Shown: one piece after another, positions 1 to 8,823 of the stretch | Layout: each line of letters starts with the position of its first letter | How positions within the stretch are numbered: the stretch's first letter is position 1 | Source: Hydrogenophaga sp. RAC07 | GTDB taxonomy: Bacteria; Pseudomonadota; Gammaproteobacteria; Burkholderiales; Burkholderiaceae_C | DNA: 64,000 nt | NCBI RefSeq assembly: GCF_001713375.1 | Contig: NZ_CP016449.1 | Coordinates: 4,011,501 to 4,075,500 of the forward strand | Direction: 5' to 3' | Position numbers and translations under genes: made by a program | The notes under the pieces: generated by a model | Database searches by the model: none | What the model was told of the DNA's origin: nothing | The model's input: the letters and a program-made list of their open reading frames with translations, nothing else

Positions 1-446
1 AGGTGTTCGCGCAACAGTTCGGCCAGAGCGTAGGGGTTGTGGGTGGTGGCGTAGTTGAAGGCCTCGGGCAGCGCGCCGGTGGCCGCGTCGCGCTCGCGGT
101 AGGCCAGCTCGGTCTGCAGGATGCCCGAGGTGCTGGTGCCCATGAACACGCCGACACGGTCCGCACCATGGCGCGCCACGGCGGCGCGCACGCGCTCCTC
201 AAACCCGTCGGCCCGCAGCGCGAGCAGGGCCAGGCGGTGATTGCGGCACTCGAACGCGGCCAGCGCGGCGGGCAGCGGATGCGCGTCCACCCCGGGCACC
301 TCGCCCACCCAGGTCGGCAGGTCCACGGTCTCGAAAGCGCAGGGCTGCAGGCCGCTGCGGTCTTCGCGCAGGGCCGTCCGGTGGGCGTCGAGCCCCACAC
401 CCAGGCAGGTGGTGGCGGTGTAAGCGGAGAGCAGCAGGGGCTTCAC
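1..446 (-). CDS. Beta-ketoacyl-ACP synthase, N-terminal part (runs off the left edge)
   Basis: The frame gives an N-terminal ketosynthase sequence (MKPLLLSAYTATTCLGVGLD, then GVFMGTSTSGI near residue 115), as in the second ketosynthase or chain-length-factor-like subunit of aryl polyene clusters. Only about 148 residues lie in the window, so the active-site Cys and His residues are not visible and it cannot be told whether this copy is catalytic. The start is GTG at 446-444, inside the GTGA that also holds the stop of the upstream methyltransferase, so the two are translationally coupled. It would extend an acyl chain on the cluster's carrier proteins, probably together with the complete ketosynthase at 9132-10394. 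Confidence 0.85.
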   Translation of the reverse strand, partial: MKPLLLSAYTATTCLGVGLDAHRTALREDRSGLQPCAFETVDLPTWVGEVPGVDAHPLPAALAAFECRNHRLALLALRADGFEERVRAAVARHGADRVGVFMGTSTSGILQTELAYRERDAATGALPEAFNYATTHNPYALAELLREH

Positions 447-1231
447 GTCGGGGTGCTCAGAACAGGGTCGGGCATTGTCTCAAATGCTGCCACATCCCCT
501 GACTTTTCACCGTGCGGCACCCGACACACCAGCATCACGTTGGCAAAGGGTTTGCGCCCGCTCATGGGCTCGGACTCCACCACAAAACCCAGGCGCTGCA
601 GTTCGGACACCCAGTCGGCCAGCGTGCGGCAGTACAGGCGCGGCAGGCGGTGGCCACGCGTGTACGTCACGAGGCGGTCCACGCCGTTGCAGATGCGGTA
701 GGTCAGGCCGGCGCCGGCGTCGCCCACGCGGGTGAGAAACACACCACCCGGGGGCAGGGCCTGGCGGATGCGCGCGAGCACGGCACGTTGTTGCTCGTGG
801 CTGAAGTAGTGCAGCGCGTCCAGGATCAGGATGGCGTCGGGCTGGCCGAAGTCCACCATGTTCATGTCGCCCTGCTCCACCCGCACCACCGGGTGTTGTG
901 GGCCGAAGGCGCGCGCGGCGCGCTCCACATCGCGCTGCATCAGCTCCACGCCACGCAGTTCCCGCGTCGGCGGTGGTGGCGCCCAGCCGGCGGGCCACTG
1001 GCCTTGCTCGTGCAGCCGGCGCGCGGCAAGCAGCCAGGAGAACAGGCTTCCCTGGCCACAGCCGAGGTCGAGGTAACGGCCGCCTTCGGGCAGCAGGCCA
1101 CGGCGCAGCACCTCGTGAAAGATGGTGTCATGGCCGAGCTTGCCGCGCGCGTAGTGGTAGGCAAAACGGCCGCTAGGCCTGAAGGTCTGGCTGGCCTCGT
1201 TGACCAGTTGGGCAAGGAATGGACGGCTCAT
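443..1231 (-). CDS. Class I SAM-dependent methyltransferase of the aryl-polyene-type cluster
   Basis: A 262-residue protein with a Rossmann methyltransferase core: glycine-rich SAM motif I (LDLGCGQGSLFSWL, about residues 56-69), an acidic motif (VEQGDMNMVDFG) and the post-motif DAILILDALHYF. E. coli-type APE clusters also encode a methyltransferase, thought to methylate the aryl head group; that role here is inference. The start overlaps the deacetylase stop (ATGA) and the stop overlaps the next ketosynthase start (GTGA), so it sits in a tightly coupled operon. The substrate could also be a lipid or quinone-like compound. Confidence 0.8.
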   Translation of the reverse strand: MSRPFLAQLVNEASQTFRPSGRFAYHYARGKLGHDTIFHEVLRRGLLPEGGRYLDLGCGQGSLFSWLLAARRLHEQGQWPAGWAPPPPTRELRGVELMQRDVERAARAFGPQHPVVRVEQGDMNMVDFGQPDAILILDALHYFSHEQQRAVLARIRQALPPGGVFLTRVGDAGAGLTYRICNGVDRLVTYTRGHRLPRLYCRTLADWVSELQRLGFVVESEPMSGRKPFANVMLVCRVPHGEKSGDVAAFETMPDPVLSTPT

Positions 1232-2031
1232 GAGGACAAGGCCTGGCTCAGGGTGACAGGCTGCAATTGGCGTTCGGCAACGGTCTGCAGCAGGCGCGGC
1301 AGCACCGCAAGAATCACGGGTTCACCGTTTCCTGTGCGCGCAGCGTGGCCATCGTGCATCAGCACGATGTCGCCCGCGCCGAGGCGGCGGGTGAGTCGCT
1401 GCAACACGCGCTCGGGGTCGCCGGTGCGGGTATCAAAGGCGCGGCGCGTCCAGGTGGCGAGCTGCAGGCCCAGACCGTGCAGCACCGGGTCGAGGAAGGG
1501 GTTGCGCAGGCCGGCGGTGGCGCGAAAGAAGCGCGGCGCTTCGCCGGTGATGTCGGCCAGCAGGGCCTGCGCGCGCGCAATGTCGCGCCGCATGGCGCCT
1601 GGGCCGAACAGCGAGAACGCGTTGCTGTGCGCAAAGCCGTGGTTCTCCACGCGGTGGCCGCGCTGCACGATGGCGCGGCACAAGGCGGGGTGCTGCTCTG
1701 CGATGCGGCCGATGCAGAAGAAGCTGGCCTTGACGTTGCATGCGTCGAGCACATCGAGCACACGCGGCGTGACCTCGGGGTCGGGCCCGTCGTCGATGGT
1801 GAGCGCGATCTCGCGCCGCTGCGCCGCGGCCGCGGGCAGGCGGGTGAGGTTGGGGCCGAGCAGGTGCGAACTGGGCCACAGGCCGGCACCGGCGAGCAGC
1901 GCGTGGTTGGCCACCAGGGCCCCGGCCGCCCACGGCCAGGCGGTGGGCACAGCGAGCGCGCCCAGCACAGCCGCGCCATGCAAGGCGGCGCTGGCGCTCA
2001 GCAAAGGAGAGGGGGTCCAGCGTGTCGGCAT
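1228..2031 (-). CDS. Polysaccharide deacetylase (NodB-fold) family protein
   Basis: A 267-residue protein. Two hydrophobic segments (about residues 10-55) precede a NodB homology domain with the motif TIDDGPD (Asp80, Asp81) and the metal pair NHGFAH (His131, His135), followed by RATAGLRNP and the C-terminal IVLMHDGH. These are the Asp-His-His metal ligands and catalytic base of carbohydrate esterase family 4, which removes N-acetyl groups from sugars. The ATG at 2031 was chosen because it lies one base after the stop of the upstream hydrolase gene; a longer open frame upstream is only the shadow of that gene. A deacetylase is not part of the standard E. coli APE gene set, which hints that the polyene product carries an amino sugar, or that the enzyme acts on another acyl amide. 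Confidence 0.82.
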   Translation of the reverse strand: MPTRWTPSPLLSASAALHGAAVLGALAVPTAWPWAAGALVANHALLAGAGLWPSSHLLGPNLTRLPAAAAQRREIALTIDDGPDPEVTPRVLDVLDACNVKASFFCIGRIAEQHPALCRAIVQRGHRVENHGFAHSNAFSLFGPGAMRRDIARAQALLADITGEAPRFFRATAGLRNPFLDPVLHGLGLQLATWTRRAFDTRTGDPERVLQRLTRRLGAGDIVLMHDGHAARTGNGEPVILAVLPRLLQTVAERQLQPVTLSQALSS

Positions 2032-2032
2032 G

Positions 2033-2677
2033 TCAGGCCTTGAAGTGACCGGAAGCGAGGAAACGTTCCCACAGCGGCAGCCACGCGGACCAATCGTGAC
2101 CACCGGCCACGGTGTGGCGCGACGCCGGCGGAAACCGTTCGGCCACGCGCTGGATGCGGTCGGCAAACCGGTCTTCGGTGCCGTGGCCGATGAACACCGG
2201 CAACCCGGGCGGCGGGCGCTGCAGCCACCGCCACACACGCAGCTCGGGGTCTTGCAGGTCGGCCTCGCTCGCCTGCCACGCGTCAGCACCGCCCGCGCGC
2301 TCCACGACGTTCACGCTCGGGCGGCTGCCCGGGTACGGCGCGAGCAGGCACAGGCCGTCGGCCACGCCGGGGCGCGCGGCCAGGTGGGCCATGGCGATCA
2401 GGCCACCGAGCGAAATGCCGCCGAGCCACACGCGTGTGCCGCGCTCGCGCGCGGGGGTGAGCACGCGGCTCTGCAGCGCTTCCCAGGTGTGCGCGGCGTC
2501 GAGCCCCAGTCCGTCGATGTCGACGGCGATCAGGTCCAGCGGCAGGCCGCGGTGCGCGATGGCGTGGGCAAAGCCCGCGTCGAACAAGGCCTCGGGCGGC
2601 ATGGCCACGCCGGGCAGCATCACGATCAGGTGCGGTGCACCGCTGAGCGTGCCCACGGTGCGCAGCTCGGTCGTCAC
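2033..2677 (-). CDS. Alpha/beta-hydrolase family esterase or thioesterase
   Basis: A 214-residue protein with an intact hydrolase triad: nucleophile elbow GISLGG (Ser89), acid in GHGTEDRF (Asp169) and His194 in AGGHDW. It lies inside the APE-type operon, its start overlapping the exporter stop by 4 bp. E. coli APE operons encode a hotdog thioesterase at about this place; this alpha/beta hydrolase may replace it by releasing the finished acyl chain from ACP or by hydrolysing an ester. The sequence does not settle the substrate. No signal peptide is visible, so it should act in the cytoplasm. Confidence 0.75.
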   Translation of the reverse strand: MTTELRTVGTLSGAPHLIVMLPGVAMPPEALFDAGFAHAIAHRGLPLDLIAVDIDGLGLDAAHTWEALQSRVLTPARERGTRVWLGGISLGGLIAMAHLAARPGVADGLCLLAPYPGSRPSVNVVERAGGADAWQASEADLQDPELRVWRWLQRPPPGLPVFIGHGTEDRFADRIQRVAERFPPASRHTVAGGHDWSAWLPLWERFLASGHFKA

Positions 2678-5013
2678 GGTGCGGGCTTTCGCGCGGCGAA
2701 GGCAGCAGACAACACCAGCGCCAGCACCGCGCCCGGCCCCACGGTGACACCGATGGCCTGCAGCACCGGCACCGACGAGAAGGCCAGCACCCCGAAGCCG
2801 ATGGCGGTGGTGGCGCTGGCCACGCCGATGGACAGCAGGGTCTCGTCGTCGAGGGTTTCGCCGAGCGAGATGCGGTCGAAGAACAGCGCGTAGTTGGAGC
2901 CCACCGCCACCGTGAGCAACACCCCCACCAGGTGCAGCAGGTGCAGGCGCACACCGCTGATGTGCAAACCGGCGACCACCACCATGACCGCCATCACCAG
3001 CGGCAGCATCACGCCCAGCAGGCGACGAGGACTGCGCAGCACACAGCCCAGCGCCACCACGATGGCGAGGAAGCCCAGCAGCGACAACACAATGGCCTCG
3101 TCGATGTACTCACCGTAAAGCGTGTCGAACTCGCCCTTGAGGTCGATGAAGATCGCACCGCTGCCGGCCAGCGCGCTGCGCACGGCCTCCACCGGGATGT
3201 TGGCGCCGGCTGCGTTCGCTGCGGGGCGCAGCGGCAACAACACGCTCCAGCCGCTGGCGCGTTGCAGCAGCAGCGCGTCCACCGCCAGGCCCAGGCCGGT
3301 GCCGTCCAGGTCTTGCCGTGTGAGGTTGCGCGAGCCGCGCGCGGCCTGCACGTCGTCCACAAAGGGTTGCAGGCGCTCGGCCGACAAAGGAGCGTCGACC
3401 AGCGCTTCGCGCAGCCGTGCCACGAGTTCGTCGGGCGGCGGCAGGCTGGCGCGGCGCGCGTTCTGTGTGGCCTCGCTCGGCAGAAAACGCGCCGGCGTGT
3501 CGAAGCCGCCGATGAGCCCCTGGTCCACCAGCGGGCGCAACTGCGCGCCCGCGCGTTCGGCGGCTTGCAGGGCGCTTTCGCGGTCGGGCGCGGTGATCAC
3601 CGCCATGTAGCGCGCATCGGGCGCGCCGAGGTCGCCGCGCAGGCGTGCGTCGAGCTCACCCTCGGCCTCGGTCACGGTGGAGAGCGCCGACAGGTTGGGG
3701 TACCAGAGGTCGTTGCGGTGCTGGGCCAGGTACACGCCGGCCACGAGCACCAGCGCCACCAAGGGCCAGCGCAACACACCGGCGTGCGCCACCAGCGGGC
3801 GCAACACGCGGCCCTGGCGCGCGCCGTCCGCCAGATGCACACCCGGGCCCGCCAGGTGCGGCAGCAGGAAGCGCGTGACCAGCGCGGCCGTGATCACGCC
3901 GCTGATGGCGTACAGCCCGAGCTGGGCCAGGCCGGGGAAGCCCGAGAACAGCAGCGCACCAAAGCCCAGCACCGAGGTGAGCACACCCAGGCGGATGGTG
4001 GGCCAGTACTGCTCGCGCCACGAGGTGGCGCCCATGCGCCCGGACTGCACGAAGTAGTAGATGGCGTAGTCCACCGCCTCGCCAATGAGCGCGGCGCCAA
4101 AGCCCACGGTGATGCCGAACACGGTGCCGTGCACCAGCCCAACGGTGACGATGGCGGCCAGCGTGCCGCTGAGCACCGGCACCAGCGTGAGCAGCATGAG
4201 GCGCGCGCGGCGGTACACAAAACCCAGCAGCACCGCGAGGATCACCGTGCTCATGATCGACAGGCGCATGACCTCTTGCTGGATGGTGGCGCGCGCCCGC
4301 ACCGCGAACAGCCCGGGGCCGGACATCTCCAGGGTCAGAGCCGCCAGACCCGGCTGTTGTTTGGCCTGGGCAAAGCCCTCGCGGATCAGGTCGATGGCGG
4401 CGGACTGCCCGTCGGTGTCGGAGCCCAGCGCGTGCGTCTGCACCAGCAGCATGGTGCGCTCACCGTCGCGCGAGGCCCAGACGCCCTCGACCTCGTTGGG
4501 CTGCACACCGCCACCCAGGCCCGAGACCAGTTCGACCAGCTCACCCGTGGGGTCGCGTGCGAGGTAGGGCTTGAACAGCAGTCCGGCCGACGAACTGAGC
4601 AGATCGATGCTGTTGTTCACCGCGCTCTTCAAACCGTCCACGCTGAAACGCTCGGGCGTGACCGCGTTGCTCAGCAGGTAGCGGTGCGCCAGCAGGAAGT
4701 CGCGCGTGGTGTCCATCGCTTCGGCTTCGCCGTTCTGCACCGTGGCGAAGGCCGCGTTGCCGGCCAGCGCGGCGCGCAGCGCGCGCGAGGCTTCGGCGCG
4801 CTGGCCCGCGTCGCCGCCGGCGATGGCCACCATGAGCAGGCGCGACACCGCGCCCTCGCGCAACTGGTCGACCATCACCGACTGTTCGGCGGTGGGCTTG
4901 GACGGCAGGAAGAAGGAAACGTCGGCCGAGAAACGCGTGTTCAGCAGCAGCACCACACCGAATGCCATCGCCGCCAGCCAGATCAGCAGCGCGCGCCACA
5001 CACCACGGCTCAT
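2674..5013 (-). CDS. MMPL/RND-family exporter of the aryl-polyene-type cluster
   Basis: A 779-residue membrane protein of the MMPL/RND superfamily. It has an N-terminal membrane segment, a periplasmic domain starting near FSADVSFFLPSKPTAEQS, a block of membrane helices (VILAVLLGFVYRRARLMLLT onward), a second periplasmic domain and a C-terminal helix block (VLSLLGFLAIVVALGCVL onward), giving the usual duplicated layout. The family moves lipids and hydrophobic products across the inner membrane. APE clusters carry such an exporter next to a LolA-like protein, as here, so it probably passes the polyene lipid to the periplasmic carrier encoded 28 bp upstream. The 779-residue length is normal for bacterial MMPL exporters. 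Confidence 0.87.
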   Translation of the reverse strand: MSRGVWRALLIWLAAMAFGVVLLLNTRFSADVSFFLPSKPTAEQSVMVDQLREGAVSRLLMVAIAGGDAGQRAEASRALRAALAGNAAFATVQNGEAEAMDTTRDFLLAHRYLLSNAVTPERFSVDGLKSAVNNSIDLLSSSAGLLFKPYLARDPTGELVELVSGLGGGVQPNEVEGVWASRDGERTMLLVQTHALGSDTDGQSAAIDLIREGFAQAKQQPGLAALTLEMSGPGLFAVRARATIQQEVMRLSIMSTVILAVLLGFVYRRARLMLLTLVPVLSGTLAAIVTVGLVHGTVFGITVGFGAALIGEAVDYAIYYFVQSGRMGATSWREQYWPTIRLGVLTSVLGFGALLFSGFPGLAQLGLYAISGVITAALVTRFLLPHLAGPGVHLADGARQGRVLRPLVAHAGVLRWPLVALVLVAGVYLAQHRNDLWYPNLSALSTVTEAEGELDARLRGDLGAPDARYMAVITAPDRESALQAAERAGAQLRPLVDQGLIGGFDTPARFLPSEATQNARRASLPPPDELVARLREALVDAPLSAERLQPFVDDVQAARGSRNLTRQDLDGTGLGLAVDALLLQRASGWSVLLPLRPAANAAGANIPVEAVRSALAGSGAIFIDLKGEFDTLYGEYIDEAIVLSLLGFLAIVVALGCVLRSPRRLLGVMLPLVMAVMVVVAGLHISGVRLHLLHLVGVLLTVAVGSNYALFFDRISLGETLDDETLLSIGVASATTAIGFGVLAFSSVPVLQAIGVTVGPGAVLALVLSAAFAARKPAP

Positions 5014-5041
5014 TCGAAAACCTCCGCGCTTCGCACAACGC

Positions 5042-5611
5042 TCATGGCAGCTTCACCGGCTCGATCGTCATCTCCGTGCGGTCGCCATCGGCCTGCAGGT
5101 ACTCGATCACCAGCACCTGTTCGCGCACGCCGCTGAGCGTGATGCGCTGCAGCAGCGAGGCGATGCGTTGTTCGGTCGGCACCAGGGTCAGCACCCAGGC
5201 GTCCATGTGGCCGGCGAGCAGCAGCGTGTAGTTGCGCTCCAGCGAAGCGCGGTTGCCCTGCAGCGTGCTGCGGATGCTCTCCACAAAGGCCGCCACCTCG
5301 GGCCGCTGGCTGAGCTGGATCTGCATCTTGCGGCGGTCGCGCTCCAGGCTCAGCGTGTCCTTGTCGAGCACCATGGTCTCGGTCTTGGGCGTGAGCGTGC
5401 GTTTTTCCAGCCGGTCGGGCGCGGTGTAGGTCATCTCGCCGGTGGCCACCAGCGGCTTGTCGAGCAGGGCGAGGTGGCGCTTCTCGACAAACGTGGCCCG
5501 CCCGCCGGGGTTGCTGGCCAGCTCGATCATGAGCTGTCCGATGTCGAACGCGGCATGTGCCAACACGCTGAAGCTGCCGAGCACCAGGCCCGTGAAAAGT
5601 CGTCGGATCAT
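5042..5611 (-). CDS. LolA-like periplasmic outer-membrane lipid carrier
   Basis: A 189-residue protein with a Sec signal peptide (MIRRLFTGLVLGSFSVLAHA, cleavage before Ala21) and a LolA-like domain including RATFVEKRHLALLDKP and TYTAPDRLEKRT, the segment that in LolA-family proteins lines the lipid cavity. APE operons encode a homologue thought to carry the polyene lipid from the MMPL exporter to the outer membrane. The ATG at 5611 was chosen because a signal peptide follows it directly and it shares ATGA with the acyltransferase stop; the longer upstream frame is a shadow of that gene. Confidence 0.85.
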   Translation of the reverse strand: MIRRLFTGLVLGSFSVLAHAAFDIGQLMIELASNPGGRATFVEKRHLALLDKPLVATGEMTYTAPDRLEKRTLTPKTETMVLDKDTLSLERDRRKMQIQLSQRPEVAAFVESIRSTLQGNRASLERNYTLLLAGHMDAWVLTLVPTEQRIASLLQRITLSGVREQVLVIEYLQADGDRTEMTIEPVKLP

Positions 5612-6513
5612 GTGCGTTGCCAGAAATCGAAAAAATTGAACCAGTTGTACGGTGCGCGGCGACACAGTTCGCCGAGCCGGTCGGCGTAGGCCTGCATGGC
5701 CTGGGCCATGGCGGCTTCGCGCTCGCCGCGGTCGACGGTGGAAAAGTCGGCCAGCAGCTCGAAGTGCAGTTCGTAGCGGTTGCCACCGAGGTACACGCCG
5801 GACATGAAAAACACCGGCCGGCGCAGCATGGCCGCCATGCGCCAGGGCCCGAGCGGAAACCGCGCCGGTGCGCCGAGGAACATGCATTCTGCCGTGGCAT
5901 CGTTCGCGAGCGACCGGTCGGCCAACATACCCACCAGAAAGCCCGCGTCGAGCTTGTCGCGCGCGCGCAGCATCGAGTCGGGGTGGCCCAGCGCCACCAC
6001 GTCCTGCTGGGCTCGCGGGTTGATGGCGTGCAGGATGGCGTTGATCTTGCGCGCGTTGTCTTCAAACATCAGCATGGCCACCGGCGTGCGGGCGTGCTGG
6101 TGGGCCATGGCGCGCAACACCTCGAAGCTGCCCAGGTGCGCGCCCACCAGAAAAGCCCCGGGCTGTCGGTCCAGTGCCTGCTGCACGGCGTCGTGCCCGG
6201 TGATGCGGATGTCGAACAGATCGAAGCGGTCGTTGAGCAGGTAGATGCGGTCGTGCACGGTGCTGGCGAAGGTCAGCACGTGGCGGTAACCGTCGCGCCA
6301 GGTGGGCGCGCGGCCGAGCGCTCGCGTGAGGTAGGCCCGCCCGTTGCGCCGAGCCCTGGGCGAGAACAGCACGAAGTACAGCGCGATGCCGCGCAACACC
6401 AGCCGCCCCACCGGGCGCCCCAGGCGCAGCGAGATCCACACCATCAGGCGCAGCGGCCCCAGGTGGCTGCGCTCCTTCTGCTGCATCCAGTCGGGCGTGG
6501 GTCCGCCCGTCAT
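5608..6513 (-). CDS. LpxL/HtrB-like lysophospholipid acyltransferase family protein
   Basis: A 301-residue protein with the signature GAHLGSFE, i.e. the H-x4-E catalytic motif (His126, Glu131) of the Kdo2-lipid A (LpxL/HtrB) acyltransferase family, a hydrophobic N-terminal segment (about residues 38-51) and the downstream block GMLADRS. Family members move an acyl chain from acyl-ACP to a lipid acceptor at the inner membrane. In an APE-type operon the likely reaction is attachment of the polyene acyl chain to a membrane-lipid head group. Start at 6513 (ATGA overlap with the dehydratase stop) and stop inside the LolA-like start. Confidence 0.82.
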   Translation of the reverse strand: MTGGPTPDWMQQKERSHLGPLRLMVWISLRLGRPVGRLVLRGIALYFVLFSPRARRNGRAYLTRALGRAPTWRDGYRHVLTFASTVHDRIYLLNDRFDLFDIRITGHDAVQQALDRQPGAFLVGAHLGSFEVLRAMAHQHARTPVAMLMFEDNARKINAILHAINPRAQQDVVALGHPDSMLRARDKLDAGFLVGMLADRSLANDATAECMFLGAPARFPLGPWRMAAMLRRPVFFMSGVYLGGNRYELHFELLADFSTVDRGEREAAMAQAMQAYADRLGELCRRAPYNWFNFFDFWQRT

Positions 6514-6818
6514 GGCGCTGGCGGCACGAGGCTGCCCGTGGCCACCTCGACGCCCTCGCAGGTCACGCTGAATGCCACCGAGCCGCGCGGCGTGGTCTGC
6601 AGGGCAAAGCGCAGGGTCTGGCCCGGGCCGACCGGCACAAAAAACTTGGCTTGTGCCACCTGCCAACCCGCCCGGCCGTCCTCGGCGCGCAACTGCGCGG
6701 CGAACAGCAGCGCCTGGTCGAGCAGCACCACGCCGGGCACGATGGGCCGGCCCGGAAAGTGCCCGGCGAAGGCCGGGTGATCGGGCGGCACCGCCCAGAC
6801 GAACTCAGCCGTGTCCAT
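6510..6818 (-). CDS. Hotdog-fold 3-hydroxyacyl-ACP dehydratase (ApeI/FabZ-like)
   Basis: A short 102-residue hotdog protein with the FabZ-like helix motif HFPGRPIVPGVVLLDQ: His20 in the HFPG loop and Asp34 where FabZ usually has Glu and FabA has Asp. FabZ itself is about 150 residues; single-hotdog dehydratases of APE clusters are this short. It would remove water from the 3-hydroxyacyl-ACP intermediate in each extension cycle, giving conjugated double bonds. The start at 6818 overlaps the ligase gene by 14 bp. No second dehydratase lies in the window; one may lie beyond the left edge. Confidence 0.8.
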   Translation of the reverse strand: MDTAEFVWAVPPDHPAFAGHFPGRPIVPGVVLLDQALLFAAQLRAEDGRAGWQVAQAKFFVPVGPGQTLRFALQTTPRGSVAFSVTCEGVEVATGSLVPPAP

Positions 6819-8151
6819 GTGGCACCTTCTCGGCGTAGAGCGCCTGCAGCGCCTGGCGCGTGAGCTTGCCGGTGTTGTTGCGCGGCAGGGCGTCCAACAG
6901 CACCAATGGGCGCGGCAGAAAGATCGCGTCCAGCCGCTGGCGCAGGCCGGCCATGATCTCGCGCGCATCCAGCGAGGGCGCCACCACAAAGGCGGCCAGA
7001 CGCGTCACGCCGTCGGCATCGTCCGCGTCGTCCGGCAGAAAAAAGGCCGCGTCCACCACACCGGGCAAGGCGCCGATCTGGTGGTTGAGCCAGGCCAGCG
7101 AGGTGCGTTTGCCCGCGATGTTCACCAGGTCGGCGTGGCGGCCGTGCAGCAGGAACGTGCCGTCGGCGCAGGACTCGATCACATCGGCCAGCGGCACCCG
7201 GCCTTCGACGTGGCCGCCGCTGGCGTGGGTGGTGTCGCCAACGTGCTCGAGCCGCACCGCGCGCAGCGGATGCCAGGCCGCGCCGTCGAGGGTGCGGCGG
7301 CTGGCCAGGGCGGACGATTCGGTCGAGCCGTAGATCTCGTGCACCGGCGCGCCACAGCGTGCTTCGGCGCGGCGCGCGAGGTCGGGGCTCAGCGGCGCGG
7401 TGGCCGAGAGCACCAGGTCCAGCGGCGGCACGGGCAGGTCGGACGCGAGCAGGGCCGAGAGGTGGAACGGCGTGGTCACCAGCATGCGCGGGCGCGGCAC
7501 GGCCTGCAGCGCGGCCACGATGTCCTGCGGGTAAAACGGTTTGGCGGCCGCGAACCGGCAGCCGCCGTGCAGGGCCACGAGGAAAGTCGACTCGAAGCCG
7601 TAGCTGTGTTGTGTGGGCACGGTGCCGACGATGGTCTGCGGGTGCTGCAGCAGGCCCAGTGCCGCGGCTTCGGCGCGCCCGTTCTGCACCAGCTTGCCCC
7701 AGGTCTTGTGGTGTGGCTGCGGCAGGCCGGTGGAGCCCGAGGTGAACAGGATGGCCACGGTCTTCGCGTCGTCCACCTGCGGCATCGCTTGCACGGCGGG
7801 TCGGCTCAGCGTGGCGAGATCGGGGAACACCGTGCCGCTCAGGCCCGGCAACTCCGTTGGCTTGTCGGCCAGCCAGGTGGTGCCGGGGTGGTCGGCGGCG
7901 AGGCGCTGCAAGGTCTCCGGCGATTGCGACGAGGGCTGCAGGCTGACCTTGCCGGCGAGCAGCCCGGCCACGAAGCCGACCGCGAAGTGGTAACGGTCGT
8001 CGCACAGGTTGAGCTGCCAGCCGCCCTCGGGCAACTGCGCGGCCAACGCGTGCGCGTCGGCCAGGAAATCGCGCACGCTCACCGGGCCGCTGGCGCGCCA
8101 GGCGAACACGTCGTCCAGCCCACGGTCGCTGATCAACGGTGAGCTGCTCAT
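6805..8151 (-). CDS. AMP-dependent acyl/aryl ligase of the aryl-polyene-type cluster
   Basis: A 448-residue ANL-superfamily adenylating enzyme. It shows the P-loop AILFTSGSTGLPQPH, the adenylate-binding IYGSTESSA, the HGRHADLVNIAGKR hinge region and a short C-terminal domain ending near NNTGKLTRQAL with the conserved catalytic Lys. In APE clusters this enzyme probably activates the aromatic starter acid and loads it on a carrier protein, which suits its place next to two ACP genes. Start ATG at 8151, sharing ATGA with the membrane-protein gene. It is shorter than fatty acyl-CoA ligases (500-560 residues), as usual for APE ligases. Confidence 0.85.
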   Translation of the reverse strand: MSSSPLISDRGLDDVFAWRASGPVSVRDFLADAHALAAQLPEGGWQLNLCDDRYHFAVGFVAGLLAGKVSLQPSSQSPETLQRLAADHPGTTWLADKPTELPGLSGTVFPDLATLSRPAVQAMPQVDDAKTVAILFTSGSTGLPQPHHKTWGKLVQNGRAEAAALGLLQHPQTIVGTVPTQHSYGFESTFLVALHGGCRFAAAKPFYPQDIVAALQAVPRPRMLVTTPFHLSALLASDLPVPPLDLVLSATAPLSPDLARRAEARCGAPVHEIYGSTESSALASRRTLDGAAWHPLRAVRLEHVGDTTHASGGHVEGRVPLADVIESCADGTFLLHGRHADLVNIAGKRTSLAWLNHQIGALPGVVDAAFFLPDDADDADGVTRLAAFVVAPSLDAREIMAGLRQRLDAIFLPRPLVLLDALPRNNTGKLTRQALQALYAEKVPHGHG

Positions 8152-8810
8152 GACCGGGAAGAGCCGGCGTTTCGCGCTGCCGATTCGCGCCGGTAAGCGC
8201 GCACGATGTCGGCGAGGCCGGGACGCTCGTGCGGCGGCAGCACACACAGGCGCCACGCGTGTTCCACCACGAACATCACAGCGATCAGCGGTCCGGTGAG
8301 CACGTTGGCGTGCACCGACCACACGGCCGCGGGCGCCCAGATGAACAGCCCGGTGGAGACCAGTGCGTTGATGAAGAAGAACAGTGTCCAGGCCAGCGTG
8401 ACGTTGCGCGTGTAGCGCACCTTGCGCTCGGACAGCTCGTGGGCGAAGATGCGCCGCGCCATGCGGGTGATGAGGGCATCGCCCGGGCCGAGCAGCGACT
8501 TGCCGAACAACACGCCCAGCGCCACGTGGATGCCCAGGTGCTGCAGGTAATACAGCAGCGGCACGTTGTGACGCAGCTGCGGCCAGAGCCAGGCCACGAG
8601 CGCGCCAAGAGCCATCACACCGCCCGCACGCACGGCCCACTGCGGCCAGCGCCACAAGGCCATGAGCACGGCCACGGCGATCGGCAGCACGGCCACCACG
8701 GCGTTCACATCGGCGTTGCCCCAGCCGGTGCTGCCCACGTGGGCGGCGACCACCCAGGCCGCCATGAGCAGCAGCACACCGACGTTGCGCAGCACCGAAA
8801 GAGCGGTCAT
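8148..8810 (-). CDS. Multi-pass membrane protein, COG4648-like (ApeG-type)
   Basis: A 220-residue membrane protein with about six hydrophobic segments (for example NVGVLLLMAAWVVAAHV at the N terminus, VTLAWTLFFFINALVSTGLF in the middle and VLTGPLIAVMFVVEHAW near the C terminus) and a cytoplasmic tail rich in Arg and Ser. Proteins of this kind (COG4648) sit between ACP and AMP-ligase genes in APE clusters, exactly its place here. The molecular role is not known. The gene lies 13 bp after the ACP gene and shares ATGA with the ligase start. Confidence 0.75.
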   Translation of the reverse strand: MTALSVLRNVGVLLLMAAWVVAAHVGSTGWGNADVNAVVAVLPIAVAVLMALWRWPQWAVRAGGVMALGALVAWLWPQLRHNVPLLYYLQHLGIHVALGVLFGKSLLGPGDALITRMARRIFAHELSERKVRYTRNVTLAWTLFFFINALVSTGLFIWAPAAVWSVHANVLTGPLIAVMFVVEHAWRLCVLPPHERPGLADIVRAYRRESAARNAGSSRS

Positions 8811-8823
8811 GCGTTCGGGCGTT

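Noticed and set aside
512..2893. A 793-codon plus-strand open frame (and similar ones at 2932-5136 and 40226-42289)
   Set aside because: They lie opposite the methyltransferase, deacetylase, MMPL and recQ genes, carry no domain features, and are repeats of low-complexity His/Gln/Arg/Ala-rich sequence typical of shadows.
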